Part shown: positions 39,907 through 48,492 of the stretch, piece by piece
How positions within the stretch are numbered: position 1 is the stretch's first letter
Layout: each line of letters opens with the position of its first letter
Assembly (NCBI GenBank): GCA_018826295.1
Contig: JAHJZX010000057.1
Coordinates: 1 to 64,000 of the forward strand
Direction: 5' to 3'
Source: Gammaproteobacteria bacterium
GTDB lineage: Bacteria; Pseudomonadota; Gammaproteobacteria; Enterobacterales; Alteromonadaceae
DNA length: 64,000 nucleotides
Position numbers and translations under genes: made by a program
Notes under the pieces: model-generated
The model's input: the letters and a program-made list of their open reading frames with translations, nothing else
Database searches by the model: none
What the model was told of the DNA's origin: nothing

Positions 39907-42900
39907 ATGCTGGATGCCGGAATTCGTCGCGGTACCATCTTAACGGTGACGGTGTTAATTATCTGTGTGCTGGGCATAGTGGCGGCGCTACGTATTCCGG
40001 TGCAAATGATCCCCGATCTGGAAGTGCGTACCATCAGTGTGGTAACCGGCTGGCCCGGTGCTACGCCACAGGATGTCGAAAAAGAAATTTTAATTGAACA
40101 GGAGCGCTATCTGCGCACCTTGCCCAACCTGAAACGGATGGTGTCGCGTGCCAGCACCGGTTCGGCGCAGATAGAGCTGGAATTTCCGTTTGGGGTTGAC
40201 GTTAACGAGGCGCTGATCCGCGTTAGCAATGCGCTAAGCCAGGTAAGCGCCTATCCGGTAAATGTCGACCAGCCGCGGCTGTTCAGTAGCTCGTTTTCGA
40301 ATAATGCGTTTATGTATTTCCGGCTGATGCCGCTGGCCGGTAATCCGCTGCAGCTGGATATGGACATGCTGCGTGACTACGCCGAAGACTATGTGCGGCC
40401 GCAAATGGAGCGGGTGCCCGGTGTGTCGGAGGTCGGCGTAAGCGGTGGCGCTGAGCGGCAAATACAGGTGTTGGTCGATCCGGCAAAGCTGGCGCAGCGT
40501 GGCATTAGCCTGACCGATGTGCGTGATGCCATCCGCGCCCGCAACCGCGACAGCTCGGCCGGTGATATCGACAGTGGCAAACGGCGCTATTTATTACGCA
40601 TGGTAGGCCGTTTTGAGCAATTACCGCAATTAGAAAACCTGATTTTAACCCAGCAGGGCGATGCGCAGGTGCGGCTGAAAGACGTGGCCACCCTGGTGCT
40701 GGATCACTTTGAGGTGCGCGATTTATCGTTTGCCGATGGCGAGCGCACTCTGGGCTTGTCGGTGCGGCGTGAGCCGGGCTCCAATGTCATCGACATTAAA
40801 CGCCAGATGATGCAGGTGGTGGCGCAACTTAATCAGGATATGCTGGCTGGCAATGGCCTGCAGCTGATGCTGATCAGCGACGATGTGCGCTATGTTGAAG
40901 ATTCGATCCGCAATGTCTGGACCAATCTGGCACTGGGCGCCATGCTGGCTACCTTAGTGCTGTATCTGTTTTTACGCTCCAACCGCGCCACGCTGGTTGG
41001 GGTTATTGGCGTGCCCATTTGTACCATAGCGGCGTTTTTGGGCCTGCTGGCTTTTGGCCGCACTATTAATGTGATCTCGCTGGCCGGTATCGCCTTTGCC
41101 ATCGGTATGACGATGGATAACAGCATAGTAGTGCTGGAAAGCATTGAGCAGGCCCGTCGCCGGGGGCTGGACCGGATTGAAGCGGCCATCCGCGGTGTAC
41201 GCGATGTCTGGCCGGCCGTGCTGGCGTCTACCCTCACTACCGTGCTGGTGTTTGTGCCGATTTTATTTGTCGAGCAGGAAGCCGGCCAGCTGTATTCCGA
41301 TATCGCCATTGCCATTGGTGCCGCCATTATTGCCTCTATGCTGGTGGCAGTGTTTGTGGTGCCAGCGGCTATTGCCCGGCTCGGCTTTGGTCAGCAGCTG
41401 TCAGCGCAAACGGATAACAGCGGTACACCGGGCGCACTGCTGGCGATGGTGCAGGCTATTATTCACAGCCAACGCAGCCGGTTGCTTGCCCTGGGCGTAA
41501 CCTTGCTGCTGACGCTGGGCGCAGGCTGGTATTTGCTGCCACCGGCTGAATACCTGCCCGAAGGCGAAGAGCCGAAAGCCTTTTCGTCGATGATAGCGCC
41601 ACCGGGCTACAACCTGTCGGAAATGGCCGCTATTGCTGAAGAAATTAAAGCCTTTCTCACCGCTCAGGTCGATGCCGATCCGGCGCTGTTTGACCGTGGC
41701 GAAACCACTATGCCGTCGCTGAAGTATTACTCGCTTAGTGTATCGGTTGGCCGCATCCGGGTACTGAGTGAGCCCAACCGGCCGCAGGATATCGACGCCA
41801 TGATGCAGGCGATGACGGCACTGTTTCGCCAATATCCGGGCATGCGGGCTTTTTCATCGCGTGGCTCTATCATCAGCAGCAATGACGGCGGTACCAGGGC
41901 GGTGGCGCTGGATATTTCCGGGCCGGATCTGGCCAATCTGTATGCTACGGCCGATGCGGCCTATGTTGCTGCCGGCCAGTTATTTGATAAGCCACAGTTA
42001 AACTCAGAGCCGTCCTCCCTGTCGCTGGATCAACCGCTGATTGAAATCCGTCCGCATTGGCAGCGGCTGGCCGAAGTTAACTTTAGTGCCGCCGATTTTG
42101 GCTATGCAGTGTCGGCACTGAGTGACGGCGCTTTTGTTGATGAGTTTTTTATCGCCGACGATAAAGTGGATATTTTTCTGTTTAGCAACGCCGGCGCACA
42201 GCAGAGCCTGGCGCAGTTAGCGCAAACACCGGTACTGACACCAAACGGGGCTGTGCTGCCGCTTGGCAGCCTGGCCGAGCTGGCCGAAGTCGCCGACAGT
42301 GATACCCTGCGCCGGGTAGACGGCCGGCGCACCGTTACCCTGTATATTATTGCGCCGCGCTCGGTGGCGCTGGAAACTGCAGTACAAATTGTGCAGCAGC
42401 AATTGGTGCCGCAACTGCGGCGTGACGGCGCTATCGCGGCTGATGTCAGCCTGGACATCTCTGGTGCCTCCGATCAACTGGACGAAACCCGCGCAGCGCT
42501 TGGCGCTAATTTTGCGGTGGCCGTGCTGCTGATTTATCTGTTGCTGGTGGCCATTTTCAGTCACTGGGGTTATCCGTTGTTTATTCTGGCCACGGTACCG
42601 CTGGGGTTGGCTGGCGCTTTGGTTGGTTTAGCTACGGTAAATGGTGTTAGCAGCGCGCTTAGCGTTGTCGGCCTGGGCGGCTTTTATCAGCCGTTTGATA
42701 TGATCACCATGCTGGGCTTTTTAATTCTGCTGGGCACAGTGGTAAACAACCCGATTTTAATCGTCGATCAAAGCCGGCATAACCTGCACGGCGGCCATAT
42801 GACAGTGCCAGAAGCGGTATTACAAGCGGTGGCAACCCGGCTTAGGCCAATTTTAATGTCGACCGCCACGACGGTGTTTGGCCTGGCACCTCTGGTGTTA

Positions 42901-43035
42901 ATACCGGGCGAGGGCACCGAGTTGTATCGTGGCGTTGGTATTATTGTGCTGTGTGGTTTGCTGTTTTCCACTGTCATCAGCTTAACGTTTTTACCGGCGT
43001 TGCTGGTTACGATGTTAAAGCAAAAAAATAGCTAG
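39907..43035 (+). CDS. RND efflux transporter permease subunit
   Basis: A 1042-aa inner-membrane RND pump with 12 predicted TM helices and two large periplasmic loops, pairing with the adaptor just upstream. The TM4 proton-relay site reads GMTMDNSIVVLE, with one Asp followed by Asn rather than the Asp-Asp pair of AcrB, a form common in other HAE-type pumps. No outer-membrane factor gene is adjacent, so a shared TolC-like channel is assumed. Substrate unknown. Its stop overlaps the convergent small gene. Confidence 0.95.
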   Translation: MLDAGIRRGTILTVTVLIICVLGIVAALRIPVQMIPDLEVRTISVVTGWPGATPQDVEKEILIEQERYLRTLPNLKRMVSRASTGSAQIELEFPFGVDVNEALIRVSNALSQVSAYPVNVDQPRLFSSSFSNNAFMYFRLMPLAGNPLQLDMDMLRDYAEDYVRPQMERVPGVSEVGVSGGAERQIQVLVDPAKLAQRGISLTDVRDAIRARNRDSSAGDIDSGKRRYLLRMVGRFEQLPQLENLILTQQGDAQVRLKDVATLVLDHFEVRDLSFADGERTLGLSVRREPGSNVIDIKRQMMQVVAQLNQDMLAGNGLQLMLISDDVRYVEDSIRNVWTNLALGAMLATLVLYLFLRSNRATLVGVIGVPICTIAAFLGLLAFGRTINVISLAGIAFAIGMTMDNSIVVLESIEQARRRGLDRIEAAIRGVRDVWPAVLASTLTTVLVFVPILFVEQEAGQLYSDIAIAIGAAIIASMLVAVFVVPAAIARLGFGQQLSAQTDNSGTPGALLAMVQAIIHSQRSRLLALGVTLLLTLGAGWYLLPPAEYLPEGEEPKAFSSMIAPPGYNLSEMAAIAEEIKAFLTAQVDADPALFDRGETTMPSLKYYSLSVSVGRIRVLSEPNRPQDIDAMMQAMTALFRQYPGMRAFSSRGSIISSNDGGTRAVALDISGPDLANLYATADAAYVAAGQLFDKPQLNSEPSSLSLDQPLIEIRPHWQRLAEVNFSAADFGYAVSALSDGAFVDEFFIADDKVDIFLFSNAGAQQSLAQLAQTPVLTPNGAVLPLGSLAELAEVADSDTLRRVDGRRTVTLYIIAPRSVALETAVQIVQQQLVPQLRRDGAIAADVSLDISGASDQLDETRAALGANFAVAVLLIYLLLVAIFSHWGYPLFILATVPLGLAGALVGLATVNGVSSALSVVGLGGFYQPFDMITMLGFLILLGTVVNNPILIVDQSRHNLHGGHMTVPEAVLQAVATRLRPILMSTATTVFGLAPLVLIPGEGTELYRGVGIIVLCGLLFSTVISLTFLPALLVTMLKQKNS

Positions 43036-43214
43036 TCAGAAAAAAAGGCAAACTTAATGACCTGGGCTATTACCAATAAGGCCACCAACGGCAAGATATA
43101 ACGGCTTAGTTTTGCGGTCTGCTGCGGATCGCGGTTGCCATATTTTTCGGTTAACGTTACCACAATAAACAGGGCGGCAAACAGCAGGGCTAAAATGGTA
43201 ATTAAGGTTGTCAT
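43032..43214 (-). CDS. Hypothetical 60-aa membrane protein
   Basis: A 60-aa protein with two TM helices (about 3-20 and 39-58) joined by a short basic loop (EKYGNRDPQQTAKLSRY). GGAG precedes the ATG by seven bases, which supports translation. It overlaps the RND stop codon convergently. Family not recognised. Confidence 0.65.
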   Translation of the reverse strand: MTTLITILALLFAALFIVVTLTEKYGNRDPQQTAKLSRYILPLVALLVIAQVIKFAFFSD

Positions 43215-43349
43215 AAAAGGCTCCGTTACGTATCTGGCGCAGCTTAACCGGTTTTAACTTTAGTTTCAAAAAGTCGCTGCTGTCGCTTCGCGGCAAAATA
43301 GCGCCATGCTATGCTGCGCGCAATATAACTGACTTAAAAAGGAATACAT

Positions 43350-44321
43350 ATGTTGTTGGCGATAGTGGCTTTAATAGCGGGGTTAGGCCTGTTGGTATGG
43401 AGTGCCGACCGCTTTGTTGACGGCGCTGCAGCAACGGCGCGTTATGCCGGTATGCCGCCGCTGTTAATTGGTATGTTAATAGTAGGCTTTGGCACTTCAG
43501 CACCGGAAATGGTGGTATCGGCTATGGCCGCCAGCGATGGTAACCCGGCACTGGCGCTGGGTAATGCTTATGGTTCTAACATTACCAATATCGCGCTGAT
43601 CCTCGGTTTGGTGGCATTGCTTAGCCCAATAGCGGTGCATTCACAGGTGTTGCGCAAAGAGCTGCCGTTGTTAATGCTGGTAACCCTGTTTGCCGGCTGG
43701 CAGTTATTTGATCATCAGTTAAGCCGCTTCGACGCCTGGTGTTTGCTGGGGGTGTTTTTTGCCGTTATGGCCTGGTCTGTCTGGCAGGGCATGCGTAATC
43801 CGCAGGATGCTTTAGCCACCGAGATGGACGAAGATTTAGCGGGCCAGCCGCAAATGACATTAAAACAGGCCATTATCTGGTTGTTAGTCGGTCTGGTGCT
43901 GTTAATTGTCGCCTCGCGCATGCTGGTATATGGCGCGGTGTTTATTGCTCAGGGCTTAGGTGTCAGTGATTTAGTGATAGGCTTAACGGTTGTGGCTATA
44001 GGTACCTCGTTACCAGAGCTGGCGTCTTCGTTAATTGCCATTAAAAAGGGCGAGCATGATATCGCGCTGGGTAATGTTATCGGCTCTAACCTGTTTAACA
44101 CGCTGGCAGTGGTGGGTATAGCAGCGGCAATTGAACCCATGGCCGTCGATGCGGTAGTACTTACCCGCGACTGGACACTAATGGCGGTATTAACGGCCGT
44201 TATCTTTGTCATGGGGTATGGCTATAAAAAGCAGGGCCGCATTAACCGCGTAGAAGGCGGCATCTTGCTGACGGTGTTTATTGCCTATACCGGTTACCTG
44301 GTTAGTACCGTTATTGCCTAA
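43350..44321 (+). CDS. Calcium/sodium antiporter (YrbG/CaCA family)
   Basis: A 323-aa inner-membrane exchanger of the Ca2+/cation antiporter family. Two inverted alpha-repeats are visible: GFGTSAPEMVVS with GNAYGSNITNIALILG, and AIGTSLPELASS with GNVIGSNLFNTLAVVG; the two Glu residues (APE, LPE) bind the cation. About ten TM helices. AAGGAA precedes the ATG. The exonuclease gene follows after three bases, so they may be cotranscribed. Confidence 0.95.
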   Translation: MLLAIVALIAGLGLLVWSADRFVDGAAATARYAGMPPLLIGMLIVGFGTSAPEMVVSAMAASDGNPALALGNAYGSNITNIALILGLVALLSPIAVHSQVLRKELPLLMLVTLFAGWQLFDHQLSRFDAWCLLGVFFAVMAWSVWQGMRNPQDALATEMDEDLAGQPQMTLKQAIIWLLVGLVLLIVASRMLVYGAVFIAQGLGVSDLVIGLTVVAIGTSLPELASSLIAIKKGEHDIALGNVIGSNLFNTLAVVGIAAAIEPMAVDAVVLTRDWTLMAVLTAVIFVMGYGYKKQGRINRVEGGILLTVFIAYTGYLVSTVIA

Positions 44322-44324
44322 CGC

Positions 44325-46544
44325 ATGAGCGCAGCCAAGCCGGAGCTCGACAGTGGCTATTACCTGCAGCATTTTAACGAGCTGCTGCAGTTTGTTGCTG
44401 GCCACTATGCACAGTGTTTAACCGCCGACGCGCAGCAGTTTTTAACCGATTTTGCTGCGCTAAATGCCGAGGCGCAGCAATTGCTGGTACGGATGTTAAA
44501 CCGTAAAGGCATCGTGTTTGCCGATACCGAGCTTAGCTACAGCGAAATTGGTCCGGCAGGGCCAGTACTGGACGTGCTGCACAAAGCCGGCTTTGTCAGT
44601 GCGCTGACAGAGCCACAACTTAACGACTTTTGGCTGCGGTTAACTAAAGATACGCTATGGCAACTGCTGCAGCTGGCCGAAGCACAAACCGGCGTAAGCT
44701 GTGGCGCAAAAAAAAGCCAGACCAAGCCGGAATTACTGCGCAGTGCGCTTAAGCTTCAGCTAAACTGGCTGCCACTTATCGATAAGCTGCCGCAGCGCTA
44801 TGTGGCATTGCAGCGCCAGGACGCGCTTAACTACCTGTATTTTCTTTATTTTGGCCGCATCGAGCCAAATTTATCGCTGTTTACCTTACGTGATTTAGGC
44901 ATCCGCCAGAGCGGCCAGTTTAAACAGCAATTTAAACCACGCTTTACCACCTTAGCTCAGGCGCAGCTGGCCTTTGCGCTGGCTACAGCCAAACAGCAGT
45001 TGTCTGAACTGGCAAAGCAGCTTAAACACCAGTCGCAAGATGCCGCCCTATTACTTCACCCCTGGCTGGAGCAGGTACAACAGTGGCCGCAAAGCGATGA
45101 CAATGCGCTGGCGCTAAAGCGCAGCGAGCGCTGTTATCAGCTAGGCAAGCTGGCCGAGCAGTATCAGCTTAACGAGTTGGCTCTCACTTTTTATCAGCAC
45201 AGTGCCGCTTTTCCGGCCAGTGAACGGCTGGCACGGTTGTATTACAGTCAGGGCCAGCTAACACAGTGTCAGCACTATCTGCAGCAGCGACTGGCTGACC
45301 CTGACTGTGACGAAGAATGGCTGTTTGCAGAAGATTTTTACCGGCGCAAATTTGCTGAGCAAAGCAGTGGCCGCCAGCGCTCGCAGCTTACGCAGTTGCT
45401 GCAAGATGCGCCGCTGCTGGGCGTAGACGAGTTGTACCTTGGCAAAGCCGAACAGGGCTTAATGGCGCATTATGCGGCTCAGGGTTGTACGGTATTTCAC
45501 AGCGAAAATAACCTCTGGCTGGCGCTATTTGGCCTGTGGTTCTGGCATGAATTGTTCGAGCATCATGACAGTGCGCTGCATAACCCGTTTGAGCGGCGGC
45601 CGCGTAATTTAGCCAGCGGTGGCTTTTACCAGCAGTTTCAGGCTGTTATCGAGCAAAAGCTGGCGCAATTGGCGCAGCCTACTGCAAGCACAGCGTTGCT
45701 AAGTGCCCTTACCGCCCATTACGGTAAAGCCAACAGCCTGTTTTACTGGCACAGCGATTTAGCGCAGCAGCTGTTACCGCTGTTGCAATATGCGCCCAAC
45801 GCCAACGGCGAAAGCAGCTTAGCGCCACTATTGCGCGCTATGGCGCAGGACTTTGCCCGTCACAGCAGCGGCTATCCGGATCTGTTGTTAATCAAAGATC
45901 AGCAGTTGCAGTTTATCGAAGTAAAAGCGCCGGGCGATAAAATACAGCGCCATCAGTTAGCCCGGTTGTTGGCACTGCAAAATGCCGGCTTCAACGCCCG
46001 CATCGAAAAACTGCAGTGGATAGTCGACCCAAACCGCTTATACGTGGTGCTGGATGTTGAAACCACCGGCGGCAAAGCCGGTACCGACCGCATTACCGAA
46101 ATAGGCGCGGTAAAAGTGCAGGCAGGTAAAGTACTAGACACTTTTAATACCCTGATTAATCCGCAGCGGCACATTCCATCCTTTATTAGCCGTTTAACCG
46201 GTATCAGTAACAGCATGGTAAGCGACGCGCCCACCTTTGCCGATATCGCCAACCAACTCAGTGCGTTTTTACAAGGCGCGGTGTTTGTCGCGCACAACGC
46301 CAAATTCGATTACAGCTTTATCCGCAGCGAATTCGCCCGCTGCGAACTGCCGTTTGATATGCCGCAGCTGTGTACGGTAGTAAATATGCGCCGCTACTAC
46401 CCGGGGCTGCAATCGTACAGCCTGGGCAAACTGTGCGCCGAGTTCGGCATTAAACTCACCAACCACCACCGCGCACTGGCAGACGCCACCGCTACGGTGG
46501 AGTTGTTGAAGATGATTAATACGAAACGGCAAACTGCGCAATAA
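44325..46544 (+). CDS. VRR-NUC nuclease fused to DEDDh (DnaQ-like) 3'-5' exonuclease
   Basis: A 739-aa predicted DNA-repair nuclease. The helical N-terminal and central part resembles FAN1-type proteins. The VRR-NUC endonuclease motif is at about 510-545 (GYPDLLLI then FIEVKAPGDKIQRHQ). From about residue 572 a full DEDDh exonuclease follows: DVETTG, the central HNAKFD and the final HHRALADA. Both active sites look intact. Its last 20 codons are duplicated in diverged form at 50311-50373, and its end marks the start of the integron-like cassette array. Confidence 0.88.
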   Translation: MSAAKPELDSGYYLQHFNELLQFVAGHYAQCLTADAQQFLTDFAALNAEAQQLLVRMLNRKGIVFADTELSYSEIGPAGPVLDVLHKAGFVSALTEPQLNDFWLRLTKDTLWQLLQLAEAQTGVSCGAKKSQTKPELLRSALKLQLNWLPLIDKLPQRYVALQRQDALNYLYFLYFGRIEPNLSLFTLRDLGIRQSGQFKQQFKPRFTTLAQAQLAFALATAKQQLSELAKQLKHQSQDAALLLHPWLEQVQQWPQSDDNALALKRSERCYQLGKLAEQYQLNELALTFYQHSAAFPASERLARLYYSQGQLTQCQHYLQQRLADPDCDEEWLFAEDFYRRKFAEQSSGRQRSQLTQLLQDAPLLGVDELYLGKAEQGLMAHYAAQGCTVFHSENNLWLALFGLWFWHELFEHHDSALHNPFERRPRNLASGGFYQQFQAVIEQKLAQLAQPTASTALLSALTAHYGKANSLFYWHSDLAQQLLPLLQYAPNANGESSLAPLLRAMAQDFARHSSGYPDLLLIKDQQLQFIEVKAPGDKIQRHQLARLLALQNAGFNARIEKLQWIVDPNRLYVVLDVETTGGKAGTDRITEIGAVKVQAGKVLDTFNTLINPQRHIPSFISRLTGISNSMVSDAPTFADIANQLSAFLQGAVFVAHNAKFDYSFIRSEFARCELPFDMPQLCTVVNMRRYYPGLQSYSLGKLCAEFGIKLTNHHRALADATATVELLKMINTKRQTAQ

Positions 46545-46773
46545 TACCCCGCGAAAACCTGCATTAAATGCCTGTTTAAATACACAGTTTTGCCGTTGAG
46601 TTTTTTATCTGCAACTTGCAGGCGTAAAACCCGTATTTTGCAGCAACCTAAATTGCAACAAAGTAAAAATGCTTGATTTACATTCAGCTAGCGCCATAGA
46701 CTGGAGCTAATTTTACAACTCGCGGGATCTGAAGCACGCAACTCGCGGGTTCTGGTCCTTTGAATAAACTGTT
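46482..46773 (+). repeat. Leader repeat, copy 1 (292 bp, includes exonuclease gene end)
   Basis: This segment runs from codon 720 of the exonuclease gene through the stop to a GTT at 46771-46773 and is repeated with the same length at 50311-50602. The last 138 bases (46636-46773) recur a third time at 55352-55489 with no net insertion or deletion. The core contains a promoter-like pair, then two direct repeats of CAACTCGCGGG about 28 bases apart, then AATAAACTGTT. This order (promoter, direct repeats, G-TT junction) resembles an integron leader with an attI site. Confidence 0.85.
46673..46702 (+). promoter_or_regulatory. Predicted sigma70 cassette promoter (leader copy 1)
   Basis: TTGATT (46673-46678), an 18-base spacer and TAGACT (46697-46702) are conserved in all three leader copies and point into the cassettes. 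This is where a Pc promoter would be expected. Transcription has not been shown. Confidence 0.6.
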
Positions 46774-47034
46774 CTGTCTCGCCGGAAGCACGGCTAGATT
46801 TAAATGTAATTTAAAGGTTAATTGTTAATAACGAAATCGGATTGAAGAGTTTGTACTTTTATGCAACGCTTGAAGCGCTTGCGTCGCCGCTGATGCTAGC
46901 ATGCAGTCGGACAAAGCCAGCCAGCTTCAAGTAAGGTTCAAACTGTCACGTCCCCGGCGAGTTGTTCCCAAGAGACCGATCTTCTCGCAAAACAACAAGG
47001 AAAGTTGCAGTATGTTGTTCCGAAACGAATTAAC
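46774..47034 (+). other. Cassette A body, no convincing gene
   Basis: The cassette from 46772 to 47086 has no convincing open frame. A 23-codon frame beginning at 47012 (ATG TTG TTC CGA) runs into the attC site and is probably a by-product. An ORF of 60 codons from 46901 uses the same frame but has no ribosome site. ORF-less cassettes are known in other arrays and may carry RNA or promoter functions. Confidence 0.5.
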
Positions 47035-47092
47035 ACAGAACAAGACGCTACAACGGACGCGCCAAGCCGCGCCGTTGAGCTAAGCGTTAGCT
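47035..47092 (+). other. attC site of cassette A
   Basis: R'' ACAGAAC (47035-47041) pairs with the cassette's own start GTTCTGT. The central hairpin CAACGG (47051-47056) with CCGTTG (47072-47077) has one extrahelical A at 47057, then CGC/GCG pairs, the mark of a recombinogenic single-stranded attC. R' is GTTAGCT at 47086-47092. Confidence 0.85.
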
Positions 47093-47318
47093 TGTAAAAG
47101 CAGAGTAGGTGTCATTGCGCATTTGCGGTACGTTCGGTGGTTTAGCCCGTTCGTTTCCACAACGCAGGTTGTCGTAGCAAAACTGGCTTTAATTGGCAGT
47201 TAAAAGTAATTCAAACCGTTGGCGTCTTGCGCCAACGACCCGGGTGGTGGCGTGGTGTTTTCGTCATGCTTCCACAAAGTTTTAAATTGCACAGGTGGCG
47301 CTAGTTTGTGGCACGGTT
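47093..47318 (+). other. Cassette B body, no convincing gene; perfect hairpin
   Basis: The cassette from 47087 to 47398 has no supportable reading frame on either strand. It holds a perfect inverted repeat, CGTTGGCG (47217-47224) and CGCCAACG (47230-47237), around a 5-base loop. It lacks a T-run, so it is not an obvious terminator; a structured RNA or protein-binding site is possible. Confidence 0.45.
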
Positions 47319-47404
47319 TGCTAACAATGTGCGGCACTCGCAGCCTGCGGCTGCTGGGATGCCAAACCGCAAGCGGTTTGCCACCCGTGCGCACGACGTT
47401 ATAG
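47319..47404 (+). other. attC site of cassette B
   Basis: R'' TGCTAAC (to 47325) matches the cassette start GTTAGC at 47086. Nested hairpins lie inside, including the perfect CAAACCGC-AA-GCGGTTTG. R' GTTATAG is at 47398-47404. Confidence 0.85.
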
Positions 47405-47449
47405 CTACTTCGACGCACAGGCTGTTTCTCATAACTAGGAGAAGGGAAT

Positions 47450-47944
47450 ATTAATAAGTATCTGACAAAAGAAAACAAACTAATCTTATTTATCTGTGCT
47501 TCGATGGTGTTAGCCATTTTAATAGTCAAATGGTCCAGAACAGATGAACCTGAATACAGACCTCTTGTTCAGAATATGCGGTTAGTTGATGCAGTAAAAA
47601 TTGCTGATGTTTTGGATAAAAGCGAGATTGATTACTTTTCAGATGTAAAAAATCACATGCTGTATGTAAATCAAAACCAGTCAGTTCAAGCTCGTATCGA
47701 ATTAGCAAAAATTGGAATTGTAATAGAGTATCCAAAGATATCTGAGCATGCAGACCTTCATGAAGCATATGCCCAACTGAGTGAAAATTTGGAGCGTGAA
47801 AGAACAAATGGCCCGTTTCATGAGCAGCCCTGGTTTCTGAGAGTCATTAGATTGCTCATGAGTGGAATCATAATAATTGTTCTTATATTGTCTGTTGTTC
47901 GTCCAGCGTTAGCAGCTGTATTGTTGAGTGAAGATGAAAAGTAG
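47450..47944 (+). CDS. Miniature FliF-like (M-ring) membrane protein in a cassette
   Basis: A 164-aa protein if started at the AUU at 47450 (AGGAG eight bases before it), or 146 aa from the ATG at 47504, which would cut the first TM helix in half. TM1 (about 13-30) is followed by EPEYRPLVQNM, which matches the W-x-x-PDYRxLFSNL start of FliF. One ring-building motif follows (VDAVKIADVLDKSEIDYF and VQARIELAKIGI). Then QPWFLRVIRLLM and a TM helix ending VVRPAL match the C-terminal FliF segment. RBM2, RBM3 and the FliG-binding tail are absent. Low GC; the stop codon lies in the attC. Confidence 0.72.
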   Translation: MNKYLTKENKLILFICASMVLAILIVKWSRTDEPEYRPLVQNMRLVDAVKIADVLDKSEIDYFSDVKNHMLYVNQNQSVQARIELAKIGIVIEYPKISEHADLHEAYAQLSENLERERTNGPFHEQPWFLRVIRLLMSGIIIIVLILSVVRPALAAVLLSEDEK

Positions 47945-48034
47945 CTATAACAAACAAATTTTATCGCCAGAAAAAGCGCTGGCTGCGACGTCAACCCGCC
48001 GCGCGGCTGTCCGCACTAAATTTGGGCGTTAGCC
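47945..48034 (+). other. attC site of cassette C
   Basis: R'' with flanks reads GTAGCTATAAC (47941-47951), the exact reverse complement of GTTATAGCTAC at the start of this cassette (47398-47408). L' TTTGGGC leads into R' GTTAGCC at 48028-48034. Confidence 0.9.
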
Positions 48035-48047
48035 GGTAGGAGGTACT

Positions 48048-48404
48048 TTGTTAATCATCGCATCACTGTTACTTGTGCTATGTGGGTTTGTTCACTCAAT
48101 CCTTGGAGAAAAGTACATACTGATACGTCTATTTAAAAGGGACAATTTGCCACATATTTTTGGAAATGATCAATTTACAAAAGGTACTCTTCGCTTTGCG
48201 TGGCATATAACAAGTTTGGCGTGGTTTGGTTTTGCGGCACTTTTAGTGTTACTGCCTGATTCAAAAATATTACTTGTTACAGTCAGCATTGTATTTGCTC
48301 TAAGTGGAGTTTTTTCTGCTTACTACACAAAAGGTAAGCATTTATCATGGTTAGTGTTTTGGGCTATCAGCGCATTAACACTAGCGAGTACAGTTAATGG
48401 CTAA
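48048..48404 (+). CDS. Cassette D: small integral membrane protein
   Basis: A 118-aa protein with about four TM helices (near 2-17, 52-70, 75-92 and 98-114). It begins with TTG four bases after a strong AGGAGG. Conserved-looking features are GFVHSILGEKYILIRLF and RFAWHITSLAWFGF. The stop TAA lies inside the attC R'' (GGCTAAC). Lower GC than the flanking chromosome. I do not know its function. Confidence 0.75.
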   Translation: MLIIASLLLVLCGFVHSILGEKYILIRLFKRDNLPHIFGNDQFTKGTLRFAWHITSLAWFGFAALLVLLPDSKILLVTVSIVFALSGVFSAYYTKGKHLSWLVFWAISALTLASTVNG

Positions 48405-48477
48405 CAAACGCCAGCACAATGCGCCTTTGGCGCTCAATCCGCTGCGCGGCTTTCCGCGCTAAATTTGGGTGTTATAT
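48399..48477 (+). other. attC site of cassette D
   Basis: R'' GGCTAAC (48399-48405) complements the cassette start GTTAGCC at 48028. AAACGCC follows as the L'' region. L' TTTGGGT and R' GTTATAT (48471-48477) end it. The spacing resembles short Vibrio-type repeats. Confidence 0.88.
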
Positions 48478-48492
48478 GCCTACGAGGTTGTA

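Noticed and set aside
46901-47083. 60-codon plus-strand frame in cassette A.
   Set aside because: It has no ribosome site, low-complexity basic content, and runs through the attC hairpin; most likely not a gene.
47219-47404. 61-codon plus-strand frame in cassette B.
   Set aside because: Starts inside an inverted repeat and ends in the attC; no ribosome site.
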